From NCBI GenBank assembly GCA_963971535.1, contig OZ020587.1:157765901-157829900 (forward strand): a DNA stretch of 64,000 nt, written 5' to 3'. The translations under genes and the position numbers were made by a program. The first letter of the stretch is position 1; every line of letters begins with the position of its first letter. Shown here piece after piece: positions 44,101 through 48,485 of this stretch. Source of the stretch: Notolepis coatsorum (taxonomy: Eukaryota > Chordata > Actinopteri > Aulopiformes > Paralepididae). The notes below the pieces were generated by a model, which saw only the letters and a list, made by a program, of their open reading frames with translations, made no database searches and was not told the DNA's origin.

Positions 44101-46063
44101 ATCATACTCCCTTATTCAATAACAATGCACTCTTAATTGGAAAACGACCTATAAGATTCCCTATATGGGAAGAGCAAGGCATACACTCATTAGGGGATGT
44201 TTTTAACAAACAGGGTTTTTGTAGTGATAAAGAAATACGCAAAGAATTTAATATCACCAAGTCCACATGGCTTTTTCACAAACAGTTAGAGCTATGTTTG
44301 AAGTCTCACGGTGTTCCATTAGACAGACCAATTGAACACCACAGATACCACAAATTCTTCTACGCAAGAGAGACATCGAGAGGTTTTGTTTCAGAATTTT
44401 ATCATCAATTACTAACGTCCTCGTATGAAACCCTCCAACTTGACTCTGTCTGGAGGAGGGATATACCAGACCTGGAAAATGACTTTGATTGGCAAGGAGC
44501 CTGGGCAAATGTCCGACTTACATCAAGGAACCCGGATCATCAACAAATCAATCTTAACTATATTCACAGGACATACTTGACTCCTATAAGACTGTGCCGA
44601 ATGGGGCTTAAACAAGATTCCAAATGCATCCAATGTACATATGGGGACAAAGGGACATTTATGCACATGTATTGGGACTGCTCAATTAATGCTTGTATAT
44701 CTTATCGTGTGTTGTCATGTTTGTTTATATGTTTGTTTAAAAAATAATAAAAAAATAAAATACAAAACGGTTAACCCTTTCACTATGACGACAGACAGAG
44801 GGTTAACCCTTTCACTGCCGCACGACAGCAGGTTAACCCTTTCACTGCAACAACTCGCAGAAGGTTAACCTTTTACTATCACGGTTAACCCTTTCACTGC
44901 GACGACACACATAGGGTTAACCCTTTCACTGCCACGCGACAGCCGGTTAACCCGTCGGTTGTGTGGTAGTAAAGGTTTGACCTTCTGTCGTGTGGCAGTG
45001 AAAGGGTTTTAAGAGACATTTTGATTGAGTATTTTATTTCCGATATAACCCCCCAGCCACAGAGGTGGTGACACTTACCCCATCAGAGCCTGACGACAGC
45101 GGCGAGCCCACCTTGCTGCAGGTCGTGGCTAGAAGGTGCAGCGGTGAGGGCTGGGGGTCCTGCCCACCAGGGGGGCGGGTTCCAGGGGGAGAGAAAGTGG
45201 GTGGCCATTAGTCCAGTCCAGGAGGGGCCACATAGGAAGTTGGGACTCATCACTAGGCTAGCAACACTTTGAAACGTGTGAATGAATGAATGAAAACTTT
45301 ATTTAACAGATTGCAGAATGGGTACAATACAGTACGGCTCAATACACACAATTGTTAAGGGGATGCAGACCAGAGAAAGACATTAGTCTTGTTTACATCA
45401 GATGAACTCCACCCTTCCACTCACTCAACACACGACAGAGAAGATGCACAGACAGGGGGGGGTAGTTAGTTAGTTAGTCCGAAAACACAACATTACCTGC
45501 TCTCCTCTGTTGTTGTCTTGCTGCTGCTGCTGCAGAAAGTCGCTGTCCACGTCCATGGCTGCAGCCATGTCGTCCTCCTTCACAGGCTGTTCTGGGGCTG
45601 TTCTTGTGTTGTTGTAGGACAACAAAAGAGAATAGCAAAGGCTTATTAAGCCAAGCAAACCATGACGTGTTACTCTACCTAACACACTAAAGGAACGTTA
45701 GCCAGCTTTGCCAATAAGGTAACGTTGAGGTTAGCTTTATGAAAATGGACAGAAGTTGCTGCACAGAACAGAGAGCTAACCAGCTAACAGCAGCAGGCTA
45801 GTGTTGTATTGGAGGGACGCTAGCTAGCTAACAAGCGTAGCTGGCTTCTGTTGCTAAATAGCTAACGTGAGCTAACTAACCGACATTAGCTGCTTTATTT
45901 ACTTTCTAACTTTACTATATAAAGAACGAACAGCAGTGTGTTAGCTAGCGAGCTAACGGGATAGCTTAGCTTAAAGGACGCCCCCCCCCTAAGCTAGCCT
46001 GTTTGTTAGCTAGCTCCCGTTGGTTTATTATTAAAGAAATGGTTGAAATTACATACCAGTCAT
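9937..46063 (-). CDS. sp3: Transcription factor Sp3, N-terminal part (six exons visible; zinc fingers off-window)
   Basis: This is an Sp-family GC-box-binding nuclear transcription factor. Visible coding segments on the minus strand are 46063-46057, 45597-45497, 45159-45079, 29369-28482, 26959-26539 and 10123-9937. They join in frame for 1685 nt (561 codons plus 2 nt). Residues [13 protein letters not shown] match the Sp3 N-terminus. [36 protein letters not shown] and [11 protein letters not shown] (Btd box) are Sp3-type and not Sp1- or Sp4-type. The two glutamine-rich activation regions and a sumoylation-type IKEEP motif are present. The three C2H2 zinc fingers should follow beyond position 1. 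I cannot tell the sp3a from the sp3b paralogue. The exon encoding the Q-rich regions is split, which I believe is not the usual vertebrate structure. Confidence 0.93.
10197..10335 (-). mobile_element. 5'-truncated L2/Rex1-type LINE tail
   Basis: Read on the minus strand it ends GTGACAAATAAAACTCTTG then ACTTGACTTG. The plus strand shows GAAATGCGGGTGGTCATGCC. The same tail terminates the ORF-bearing LINE at 62290-63998, and plus-strand copies occur at about 24700-24875 and 61160-61266. Confidence 0.7.
10385..10466 (-). repeat. TTAACCCTTTCACT minisatellite, left part
   Basis: Three units of the dispersed ~31-bp repeat are present, on the plus strand as GTAGTGTGGTAGTGAAAG plus GTTAACCTTCT. A hAT element (10467-12035) separates them from the longer array at 12036-12607, so these were one array. 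Confidence 0.85.
11067..11196. repeat. (GA)n/(GAGC)n microsatellite
   Basis: A GAGA tract with interspersed GAGC units is nested in the hAT element. The RERER and LSLSL ORFs it produces are artefacts. Confidence 0.95.
11413..11600. repeat. Interspersed repeat (CATTTAGCTGACGC family), copy 3
   Basis: Nearly identical to the copies at 4655 and 8128, ending GGTTAGTTAGGGTTAGATTT with a T run. It is nested in the hAT element at 10467-12035. Confidence 0.75.
12036..12607 (-). repeat. TTAACCCTTTCACT minisatellite, main array (~18 units)
   Basis: Plus-strand units read GTAGTGTGGTAGTGAAAG(GG/CG)TTAACCTTCT with a ~30-32 bp period. The minus strand gives TTAACCCTTTCACTACCAC. It lies in an sp3 intron. 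The minus-strand 90-residue ORF only translates the repeat. Confidence 0.93.
12608..12925. other. Intronic sequence without a recognised gene
   Basis: Apart from a short GGGTGTCAAACTAAATCACA motif near 12828, which resembles the end of a common fish repeat, I recognise nothing here. The ORFs are short and unconvincing. Confidence 0.5.
12930..14231. mobile_element. TTAA-flanked MITE (piggyBac-like), hosting a nested hAT
   Basis: The left end TTAA-AGGGGAACTAT (TTAA 12926-12929) and right end ATAGTTCCCCT-TTAA (TTAA 14232-14235) are exact inverted repeats. TTAA duplications point to piggyBac or a similar TTAA-specific superfamily. Removing the nested hAT (13162-14026 plus one duplication) leaves about 430 bp, a typical MITE length. 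Confidence 0.8.
13162..14026. mobile_element. hAT MITE, 8-bp TSD ATTATTAT
   Basis: The termini TAGGGATGTCCCGATC and GATCGGGACATCCCTA are inverted repeats flanked by ATTATTAT on both sides (13154-13161 and 14027-14034). Many internal CCGATCCGATC motifs are subterminal repeats of the family. There is no transposase. Confidence 0.92.
14461..14601. repeat. 47-bp tandem repeat, three copies
   Basis: AGAACCTTCAGCTTCAGAGT recurs at 14461, 14508 and 14555, each followed by GGGCGTTCCAGGTGTTGG. It lies in intronic sequence. The flanks (14232-14460 and 14602-14991) show nothing recognisable. Confidence 0.85.
15255..15425 (+). pseudogene. BED zinc-finger relic of a hAT transposase
   Basis: One plus frame reads [20 protein letters not shown], then NAKHVVAN. 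This fits the C-x-C ... H-x4-H layout of a BED finger, but the frame carries a TGA just upstream. It ends in the next nested MITE at about 15428. It is a degenerate relic, not a functional domain. Confidence 0.55.
15428..15737. mobile_element. hAT MITE (ATCGGT-rich), nested
   Basis: It starts TAGTGATGCACGATATATC and ends near CATTTTCACATCGGTGA, with repeated CGATAT/ATCGGT motifs. It lies immediately after the BED relic. The terminal match is weaker than in the 18465 copy. Confidence 0.55.
15921..16863. mobile_element. piggyBac-like MITE, TTAA-flanked
   Basis: The left end TTAA-CACATTGAGTGCCA and right end TGGCACTCAATGTG-TTAA are exact inverted repeats. A diverged sister lies at 17938-19667, and a third partial copy ends at about 24531. 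Internal ORFs are short. Confidence 0.82.
17464..17878. mobile_element. MITE with ~24-bp TIR and TA duplication
   Basis: CCGTAATTCCTCTAATAGTA on the left is matched by TACTATTAGAGGAATTACGG on the right, flanked by TA on both sides. This is consistent with a Tc1/mariner-type non-autonomous element. Internal copies of GGCTTGTAT add further short repeats. Confidence 0.8.
17938..19667. mobile_element. piggyBac-like MITE, second copy, split by a hAT
   Basis: The left end TTAA-CACTTTGAGCGCCA and right end TGGCGCTCAAAGT-TTTAA are inverted and resemble the 15921-16863 copy. They share internal blocks such as TTATGGCTATGTGTCTAAT and CATTGAGTCCATTCC. A hAT (18465-19248) is inserted in it. Confidence 0.75.
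18465..19248. mobile_element. hAT element with BED-finger exon remnant
   Basis: The ends TAGGGATGCACGATATTG and TTATCGTGCATCCCTA are inverted. The flanks are ATCCAAAT and ATCCCAAT (one mismatch). At 18848-18955 the plus strand opens [20 protein letters not shown] then [11 protein letters not shown], the first half of a BED zinc finger of a ZBED-type hAT transposase, before a stop. It is an internally deleted derivative. Confidence 0.8.
20398..20666 (+). mobile_element. tRNA-headed SINE
   Basis: The head contains an A-box-like GTGGCTCGGGAGGTAGAGC and a B-box-like TGTTCGATTTCC. A body with GTGTCCTTGAGCAAGACAC and a tail TTGGATAAAAGCTGTTATAT follow. The promoter boxes imply RNA polymerase III origin. 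The 3' half alone is present again at 52376-52512 inside another minisatellite. Confidence 0.8.
20667..21340. other. Intronic sequence without a recognised gene
   Basis: It is moderately AT-rich and contains a short ATT-triplet tract near 21090. I see no ORF, terminal repeat or RNA gene that I can support. Confidence 0.4.
21373..21560. repeat. ~55-bp tandem repeat, 3.4 copies
   Basis: CCTCATCCAGACACTCAGGT recurs with CTGCCTTCAGGGGCTTCTCA and a CCCCCCAAA spacer. The last copy abuts the hAT element at 21566, whose duplication CTCAGTAT starts in it. Confidence 0.88.
21566..23135. mobile_element. hAT-type element, 8-bp TSD CTCAGTAT
   Basis: TAGTGTTGTCACGATAC on the left and ATTTTTGACAACACTA on the right are inverted. 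CTCAGTAT flanks both sides (21558-21565 and 23136-23143). ATCGATAC-rich subterminal sequence is present. A complete TAGGGATGGGAATTGA MITE is nested at 22173-22669. Confidence 0.9.
22173..22669. mobile_element. Complete 497-bp hAT MITE, TSD GTAATTAT
   Basis: It starts TAGGGATGGGAATTGATC and ends TCTCGATTCCCATCCCTA. GTAATTAT flanks both sides (22165-22172 and 22670-22677). This is the reference copy of the family that also split the sp3 minisatellite (8004-9720): shared internal blocks include AAGCTGGTTAGAATAACAAC and ATTAGGAACCGGTT. Confidence 0.93.
23431..23625 (+). mobile_element. LINE 3' tail
   Basis: A 3' UTR-like stretch ends AATTCCCCCAAGGGATCAAT then AAAGGAATATC, a typical fish L2-type tail. 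It is 5'-truncated and without coding sequence. The neighbouring 23144-23430 and 23626-23936 hold nothing I recognise. Confidence 0.6.
23937..24563. mobile_element. hAT-type MITE (GGTACC-rich) with nested piggyBac-like fragment
   Basis: TAGGGTTGGGTACCG on the left pairs with CGGTACCCATCCCTA on the right. The flanks GCAGGGGT and GCGGGGCT match at six of eight positions. A CACTCAATGTG-TTAA end near 24531 belongs to a nested piggyBac-like MITE. A cleaner member of the same family is at 37247-37612. Confidence 0.7.
24600..26139. mobile_element. hAT-type element (TATCG-rich), TSD CCACTGAC
   Basis: TAGTGGTGGGGGGAAAT on the left and GATTCCCACCCCTATT on the right are imperfect inverted ends. CCACTGAC is duplicated (24592-24599 and 26140-26147). 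Nested content includes a LINE tail (about 24700-24875) and a block with CTAAATCCAGATTCAACCC that recurs at about 47770 and 54305. Confidence 0.7.
26158..26245 (+). repeat. TTAACCCTTTCACTGC minisatellite, three units
   Basis: Short run of the dispersed repeat in plus orientation. A degenerate further unit lies at about 26486-26516, some 20 bp beyond the sp3 exon 5 donor. The intervening 26246-26480 is AT-rich without a recognisable gene. Confidence 0.85.
26539..26959 (-). CDS. sp3: sp3 exon 5 (second glutamine-rich region)
   Basis: 421 nt in phase 0 at the start, ending with one nt of the Asp codon completed by exon 6. It codes [51 protein letters not shown] and [15 protein letters not shown], the transactivation region B of Sp3. 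A run of eight histidines from a GTG/CAC triplet repeat precedes [16 protein letters not shown]. The donor is GGAG|GTAAGG. Its acceptor lies inside a transposon target-site duplication. I recall human SP3 encoding this region in the same exon as the preceding segment. Confidence 0.94.
27105..27925 (-). mobile_element. Tx1/L1-type LINE 3' fragment nested in sp3 intron 4
   Basis: At 27899-27603 (minus) the frame reads [20 protein letters not shown] then [14 protein letters not shown]. This resembles the C-terminal cysteine-containing tail of Tx1/L1 ORF2, comparable to [19 protein letters not shown] in the element at 39831. It is 5'-truncated. TAATATTAAA occurs near both ends and may be its target duplication. 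Confidence 0.65.
28029..28323. mobile_element. Foldback MITE with ~120-bp inverted arms
   Basis: AAAGGAAAACTCCAACATTT...ACCTTTTTTCTTCTCTGTGC is mirrored by GCACAGAGAAGAAAAAAGGT ... AAATGTTGGGAGTTTTCCTTT. The arms are nearly perfect over ~120 bp with a short GCTAAGCTAGGC-containing centre. Transcribed as part of sp3 intron 4, it would form a long RNA hairpin. Confidence 0.88.
28482..29369 (-). CDS. sp3: sp3 exon 4 (first glutamine/serine-threonine-rich region)
   Basis: 888 nt (296 codons), phase 0 at both ends. It begins [20 protein letters not shown]. It continues with [34 protein letters not shown], an acidic run of six glutamates in a GAG triplet repeat, [11 protein letters not shown], and ends [10 protein letters not shown]. 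The acceptor follows a long C run (G run on plus at about 29372-29391); the donor is CAG|GTAGGG. This is transactivation region A of Sp3. Confidence 0.95.
29861..29940 (+). mobile_element. LINE 3' tail
   Basis: TGGACCCCAGGAAGAGTAG ... CTAATGGGGATCCACAATAA is a typical terminal motif of a fish non-LTR element. Upstream sequence (29400-29860) is AT-rich and probably its 3' UTR, without a supportable ORF. Confidence 0.6.
29957..30369. mobile_element. MITE-like inverted-repeat element
   Basis: GGTGCTGTAAGTG on the left is inverted as CACTTACAGCACT on the right. Internal matching blocks (ATCCAATCAGGAGAGAG versus CTCTCTCCTGATTGGAT, and GGTATCC versus GGATACC) give a partial stem. There is no coding content. 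The adjacent 30370-31060 has no feature I can name. Confidence 0.6.
31061..34005 (+). pseudogene. L2/Rex1-type LINE, frameshifted copy
   Basis: The apurinic-type endonuclease remnant (31127-31620; [16 protein letters not shown]) lacks its N-terminus. Frameshifts occur at about 31625, 31946, the G run at 32096-32109, and a small deletion at about 32491. Reverse transcriptase blocks follow: [67 protein letters not shown] and the catalytic FADDTVVVG (about 32830). The last ORF ends at 33515. The 3' UTR closes with AAACTTGAACTTGAAACTTG. At least four frame breaks make it non-functional. It sits in the 15.7-kb sp3 intron 3. Confidence 0.93.
34150..34335. repeat. Two-copy tandem duplication, ~110 bp
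   Basis: GGGATATTAAAAGG ... CATTATTCATAGTATA ... AAATAGGTCTTTG(A/G)TG occurs twice in direct orientation (from about 34173 and 34264), differing by small indels. The following stretch to 34744 contains TTTTTAAGACCTTTTTAATACC-like repeats and nothing codable. Confidence 0.75.
34745..36945 (+). pseudogene. Non-LTR retrotransposon RT C-terminal fragment, split by a hAT
   Basis: The left part carries [11 protein letters not shown] followed by decayed sequence to 35199. The reading resumes after the hAT element as [20 protein letters not shown] and the start of an LWNELPLP motif. These are C-terminal features of L2/RTE-type reverse transcriptases. It is truncated at both ends and interrupted by frameshifts. 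Confidence 0.7.
35200..36772. mobile_element. hAT-type element, 8-bp TSD GGCCCCTG (same family as 10467-12035)
   Basis: CAGGCCTGTACACTGCG on the left and TTAGCGTACAGCCCTG on the right are inverted. GGCCCCTG flanks both sides (35192-35199 and 36773-36780). Compared with 10467-12035 it is inverted: the TTAGGGGCAAGTGTGCCCCTAG region lies at the right end here. No transposase. Confidence 0.9.
36946..37708. mobile_element. hAT-type element (TTCGAAGC-rich), hosting a nested MITE
   Basis: TAGGGCTGACCTTCGATT on the left and AAGACCAGCCCTA on the right are inverted. It is related to 17391-20003. The block GTACAGCACTTTGTTCAACT is shared in reverse orientation with 19850-19870. A GGTACC-type MITE is inserted at 37247. 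Confidence 0.7.
37247..37612. mobile_element. hAT MITE (GGTACC family), TSD AGTCCGAC
   Basis: The ends TAGGGATGGGTACCGAATTC and AAGGTACCCATCCCTA are inverted. AGTCCGAC is duplicated exactly (37239-37246 and 37613-37620). Confidence 0.93.
37968..38832. mobile_element. Probable transposon remnant
   Basis: CATAGGGCCCCATGGATGGA on the left and GGATTTCATAGGACCCTAG on the right look like diverged inverted ends. A plus-strand frame reads [20 protein letters not shown] then ITEENTKRL (about 38410-38500), suggesting a decayed coding exon I cannot assign. The following 38833-39420 has only a short TG repeat (39236-39268). Confidence 0.45.
39421..39830 (+). repeat. TTAACCCTTTCACTGCCACACGACAG minisatellite (~10 units)
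   Basis: The ~29-31 bp repeat is interrupted at about 39450-39540 by a truncated L2 tail ending AACTTGAACTTGAAACT, which matches 33920-34000. The array continues after the L1 element at 44763, so the L1 inserted into it. Confidence 0.9.
39835..40194 (+). CDS. L1 ORF1 C-terminal fragment
   Basis: About 119 codons. [20 protein letters not shown] corresponds to the RNA-recognition-type core, and [14 protein letters not shown] with SPEDAAKFL to the C-terminal domain of L1 ORF1 nucleic-acid-binding proteins. The N-terminal coiled coil is missing because the element is 5'-truncated. The downstream interval to 41258 contains no long frame, although [14 protein letters not shown] (about 40280) may be a decayed extension. 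Confidence 0.7.
   Translation: MEQCFRLGTRSIGNNAKPRVILVILRQVRIKEMIIRETRRMKCNLKYMDVPIHCFEDYCRDVVELRAKFKTVMSQLYLEKYRPLLIYPAILRIVDKQGARVLLNSPEDAAKFLSAQHAE
41259..44747 (+). CDS. L1 ORF2: endonuclease-reverse transcriptase, 1162 codons
   Basis: The protein nicks target DNA and reverse-transcribes element RNA at the nick. The N-terminal endonuclease (residues ~1-235) has [26 protein letters not shown] and SDHCYLL. The reverse transcriptase (~450-760) has [67 protein letters not shown] and YADDVILFM (near residue 695). The C-terminal region ends [19 protein letters not shown] and then diverges into what looks like 3' UTR, so the last part of the family's ORF2 is probably deleted. It is otherwise one open frame. 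ATG at 41259 fits the conserved start [11 protein letters not shown]. Confidence 0.93.
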   Translation: MASLNIMIWNTGGINNQLKRKSVLTLMKKEHVDIALLSETHILGKDIDKLADNIYHNISHSSIGTRTRGVAIVVKRKLNIVLKGVWSDVEGRITIAKIEHNRKIALIAVYAPNLYEEDFFTTLTNAMLDIPDYSFIIGADFNAIWNPRMDQSYLAFSSEQKNSSKALKDWSKITGVNDLWRLLNPTTRKYSCRSARHNTLSRIDYVFASQRLFDNYEVEMIPNALSDHCYLLLKGTFGILSSRAPRWRFNSLLLNNKEFITQLKEALIVFQRENANSVQDPRIIWMSVKGMIKDFTDSFSSKMRKNQCTKLAELETLYSTLFNSLKYNNSTRLENQVNVLKIEINAIYRQQSEIQIRSTRQQQYSQGSKPSHLLAMRLRINATFADITTIRAQQVLVTDPVKINDTFKVFYSDLYKSETTFDQNKMDTFLNQIILPKLSEDDAKQLETPITLEELKKAITAMKSGKAPGRDGFPSEMYLSCWDIIGPLLLNMILYSVKEGNFHKNDNIALITVLLKKDKDPNKCGSYRPLSLLGTDIKLYSKVLAIRLQKHMTSLVHPDQTGFIGGRLITENIRRILHVLDADKEDTIPKAMLSLDAMKAFDRLEWSYLWAVLERMGLGKGFIDMIKVLYKDPSAMITTGTIISKIFPVSRSARQGCPLSPGLFNLSLEPLAQYIRQSQYIEPIVIKGTQQKISLYADDVILFMQNPNTTSPHLLKLIEDFGDLSGFKINWPKSAFLPLNTPAKKDTTLPGQIPMVKHFRCLGVEIFPTIRQTVKHNYTKIQNKIKDDLDRWAKLKNTVQARISIVKMDVLPKINFFCSMLPLPPPEGYWKRLHSSTYKFIWNNKPPRIKKSTAQRNKADGGMAFPDSFLYFKAYTLSPLTTWFDSQALASWRKIEENIVAPHRLKDIAYTKLPIKHCERKFGPIITHAIRIWRESQKKNPNPQKWHNHTPLFNNNALLIGKRPIRFPIWEEQGIHSLGDVFNKQGFCSDKEIRKEFNITKSTWLFHKQLELCLKSHGVPLDRPIEHHRYHKFFYARETSRGFVSEFYHQLLTSSYETLQLDSVWRRDIPDLENDFDWQGAWANVRLTSRNPDHQQINLNYIHRTYLTPIRLCRMGLKQDSKCIQCTYGDKGTFMHMYWDCSINACISYRVLSCLFICLFKK
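44763..45010 (+). repeat. TTAACCCTTTCACTGCC minisatellite, right part
   Basis: Continuation of the 39421-39830 array after the L1 insertion. About eight units are present; the last ones turn to the opposite orientation (GTGGCAGTGAAAGGGTT near 45000). Confidence 0.88.
45079..45159 (-). CDS. sp3: sp3 exon 3
   Basis: 81 nt, phase 0 at both ends. It codes [20 protein letters not shown] then LSSGSDG, equivalent to the Sp-family SPLALLAATCSKIG box. The acceptor is GGTGGGCAG|GAC and the donor GATGGG|GTAAGT. Confidence 0.93.
45290..45390 (-). mobile_element. LINE 3' tail (AATGGGTACAATACAG family)
   Basis: The tail with GCAGAATGGGTACAATACAG and AATTGTTAAGGGGATGCAGA read here recurs at 46828-46865, 47313-47870, 47980-48072 (minus) and 50800-51085, 51290-51350, 55700-55797 (plus). 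It ends in a TGAT/ATTG-type tetranucleotide tail. The coding part is not present in any copy here. Confidence 0.7.
45497..45597 (-). CDS. sp3: sp3 exon 2
   Basis: 101 nt coding (A)[20 protein letters not shown] then [13 protein letters not shown]. It follows a polypyrimidine stretch and the acceptor AAGAACAG|CCCC. The donor is GAGCAG|GTAATG. The PVKEDD motif is the counterpart of the N-terminal lysine motif of Sp3. A CAG/CTG triplet run encodes the glutamines. Confidence 0.93.
46057..46063 (-). CDS. sp3: sp3 exon 1, coding part (start codon)
   Basis: CAA ATG ACT G|GTATGT: the seven coding nucleotides joined to exon 2 give MTAPEQPVK, matching the known Sp3 N-terminus MTAPEKPVK. That match, not length, fixes this start. 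The 5' UTR extends to larger coordinates; its end is not visible. Confidence 0.88.
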
Positions 46064-46400
46064 TTGCTTGACTTGTTTTAATTCGGAGAATCTGTGTGTA
46101 TAATCACACACCAGACATGGTCGGCGAATTCTATTTTGGTCGAAGGCAACGCAACAATAAGATGATAACTGTCAAGATTTTTTTCTTATTTTTGATTGAC
46201 GGGCGGTGGGGGAACACAAAGGGTGGGGCCTCAGATTGTTGACTGAGAGGTTTTTGCGTCACGTACGAAATCGACGTCATCGCGTAACAGGAAGTCCCGC
46301 CCATCTTCCCGACTGTGATTGGACGACATGGCTGTACCCCGCGCTATGATTTGTCAGTCACCGTGCCAGTCATTTTTTTCTGAACATTTCATTTCCTGTT
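46064..46400 (-). promoter_or_regulatory. sp3: sp3 5' UTR and promoter region
   Basis: GC boxes (CCGCCC-type at 46296-46302; GGGCGG at 46201-46206), an inverted CCAAT box (ATTGG at 46318-46322) and a CRE-like GACGTCAT (46273-46280) cluster upstream of the start codon with elevated CpG. There is no TATA box at a useful distance. The GC boxes would be binding sites for Sp proteins themselves, so autoregulation is plausible but inferred. Confidence 0.6.
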
Positions 46401-47019
46401 TATTATTTGCTTTCTCAGCTGAGTTTACCATTTGCATTATTATTCATGGATAGATGATACAGTCAGCTTATACAAATCAGTTTACTGGTCTATGGTGCAC
46501 ATATGTAACTATATAAAGAGGAATACCACTCAATATCAGTTATTCTAATGTTCTACTGTCCAATTAACATTTGTCAAGACAAACTAATATCTCCCCAAAA
46601 ACCTGAGAACTCAAAGGGTGATGTGATGTCATACAGTTGTAAAAGTTGCTTAAAATCTTTGTTTCAGCTTTTTGCTATACCTCGCTATATTTTACACCTG
46701 GCTGACATGCATCACAATTTCAGTTCTTAGTTTGCTGTTTTTTCTGGCTTTGGTTCATGTTCACATACTGATCATATGAATGCCACATGGCTCTGTTTTT
46801 TTTGGTTGGTGTGATTGGAAATGTTATTAACAGATTGCAGAATGGGTACAATACAGTACGGCTGTATTAATTAATTCCATTGCTATTCTTGAATAATAAT
46901 GTGTAAAAAAAAATACAATAATTCATTCATATGTGCGGAATATTTTCAATCAAATGTTTTGTTTGTTTGTTGACCAGTAGCAGCATAAACATTACATTAC
47001 AAGTTTCCCTTATTTTTTA

Positions 47020-47225
47020 AGTTTTCATTTTTGTACCTCATTGTACTTTCATTGTACTTAGGTTGTACTTTAGTTTGTATATTGTATATTTATATAGTGT
47101 TGGGACTTTATTTCTCTTAAACTTTTTTTTTTACTGTATGAAGCACATTATCAGGGCCTCTTACAGAACCAAGCATTTCACTGTAATGTACTTAAACGTG
47201 ACAAATAAAAACAAACTTGAAACTT
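47020..47225 (+). mobile_element. LINE 3' UTR tail
   Basis: TTGTACTTTAGTTTGTATAT ... CATTTCACTGTAATG ... GACAAATAAAAACAAACTTG then AAACTTGAAC is the 3' end of an L2/Rex1-type element related to the end at 33600-34005. It is 5'-truncated. The rest of 46401-47312 is AT-rich and unrecognised. Confidence 0.65.
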
Positions 47226-47312
47226 GAACATCCTAACCAGATCAAAGGGGATTTAGTTGGAACTAGAAAGATGTGCTCAGTAGAGCGCAAATCTTCACCA
47301 TTGATTGATTGA

Positions 47313-47870
47313 TTGATTGATTGAAAACTTTATTAACAGATTGCAGAATGGGTACAGTACAGTACAGCTCAATACATACAATTGTTAAGGGGATGCAGAA
47401 CAGAGAAAGACTTTCATCTTGTTTACATCAGGGTCCCCCATTTTCAATTAATCGTAACATATATGACATACATGACATACAGATAGACAGTACTGCTACA
47501 TCTATACATTTATGACATACCAGATTTGCAAATACAGTACTGTTTGTGTTACGAAAAGCCACCCATTTCTTCTCTAGTAGCCTACACCTTAGATGAGGAT
47601 TAAAGGAGTTGTAAGTGGTATTTCGTAAGTTAAAATAAGTGTTAAATAAAAAGGCGCTTATAGACACAAGGATTTGGCGCAACCTAACTTGAGTGTAGTC
47701 TTTTGAGAGAAGAGACCCAGGGCTTTCGATTGGCTTTCGAATAAAACATTTTTTTGCTGCACTATCAGGGGCGCCTGGTGATACTAAATCCAGATTGAAC
47801 TCTGCCATTGGAAAGGGGAGATTGGCCCGATCCATAGATGTGTGACTTGGCCATAATAAGGTAATTTATA
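47313..47870 (-). mobile_element. LINE 3' region fragment (AATGGGTACAATACAG family)
   Basis: Longest copy of this tail in the window: a TTGA tetranucleotide run at the left, then the conserved tail. The right end carries GGTGATACTAAATCCAGATT, also seen near 25340 and 54300. A further short copy lies at 47980-48072. No ORF is supportable. 48073-48274 has nothing recognisable. Confidence 0.65.
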
Positions 47871-48274
47871 GGCCTGATATAAAAGTCACATGAAAGTCAA
47901 ATGACTGTTCAGTCTGAGGTCGTATTGCAAATTGATGAATTGAAAATGGGGGACCCTGATGTAAACAAGACGAAAGTCTTTCTCTGGTCTGCATCCCTTT
48001 AACAATTGTGTGTATTGAGCCGTACTGTATTGTACCGATTCTGCAATCTGTTAATACAATTGTCAATCAAGCAATCAAAAGAATCTGACGTGAGAGTCTG
48101 ATTCAGGACCACATACTGTATGAAAGTGGCCCAAATGAGAATTGAAAAGATTCCATGTGATTTCTGCTGTTCACACTGTCACTTCTGCCTGGAGTGTGAA
48201 CGTGGCTAAAGTGTCCATGTTAAGATGAGTTTTGTAGCAGAATTTACACAAGAATATCTTACACACTGTAGCTT

Positions 48275-48485
48275 TAACCCTTTCACTACCACACTACAGA
48301 AGGTTAACCCTTTCACTGCCACACTACAGAAGGTTAACCCTTTCACTACCACACTACAGAACAGGTTAACCTTTCACTACCACACTACAGAAGGTTAACC
48401 CTTTCACTACCACACTACAGACGGTTAACCCTTTCACTATCACACTACAGGTTAACCTTTCACTACCACACTACAGAAGGTTATA
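48275..48485 (+). repeat. TTAACCCTTTCACTACCACACTACAG minisatellite, left part
   Basis: About seven units of the dispersed repeat. A DIRS-type fragment separates them from units at 49275-49375, so it was probably one array before that insertion. Confidence 0.9.

Larger units (their letters stand above)
39831..44762 (+). mobile_element. Tx1-type L1 retrotransposon with 14-bp TSD
   Basis: CAAAACGGTTAACC, part of the minisatellite, flanks both ends (39817-39830 and 44763-44776). It contains a 5'-truncated ORF1, an intervening region of about 1 kb, a long ORF2 and a short A-rich 3' end. The direct repeat length is typical of target-primed reverse transcription. It is a relatively young insertion in sp3 intron 3, opposite to sp3 transcription. 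Confidence 0.92.

Noticed and set aside
41259..44747. Host gene with endonuclease and polymerase domains
   Set aside because: Motif order and target duplications identify it as L1 ORF2.
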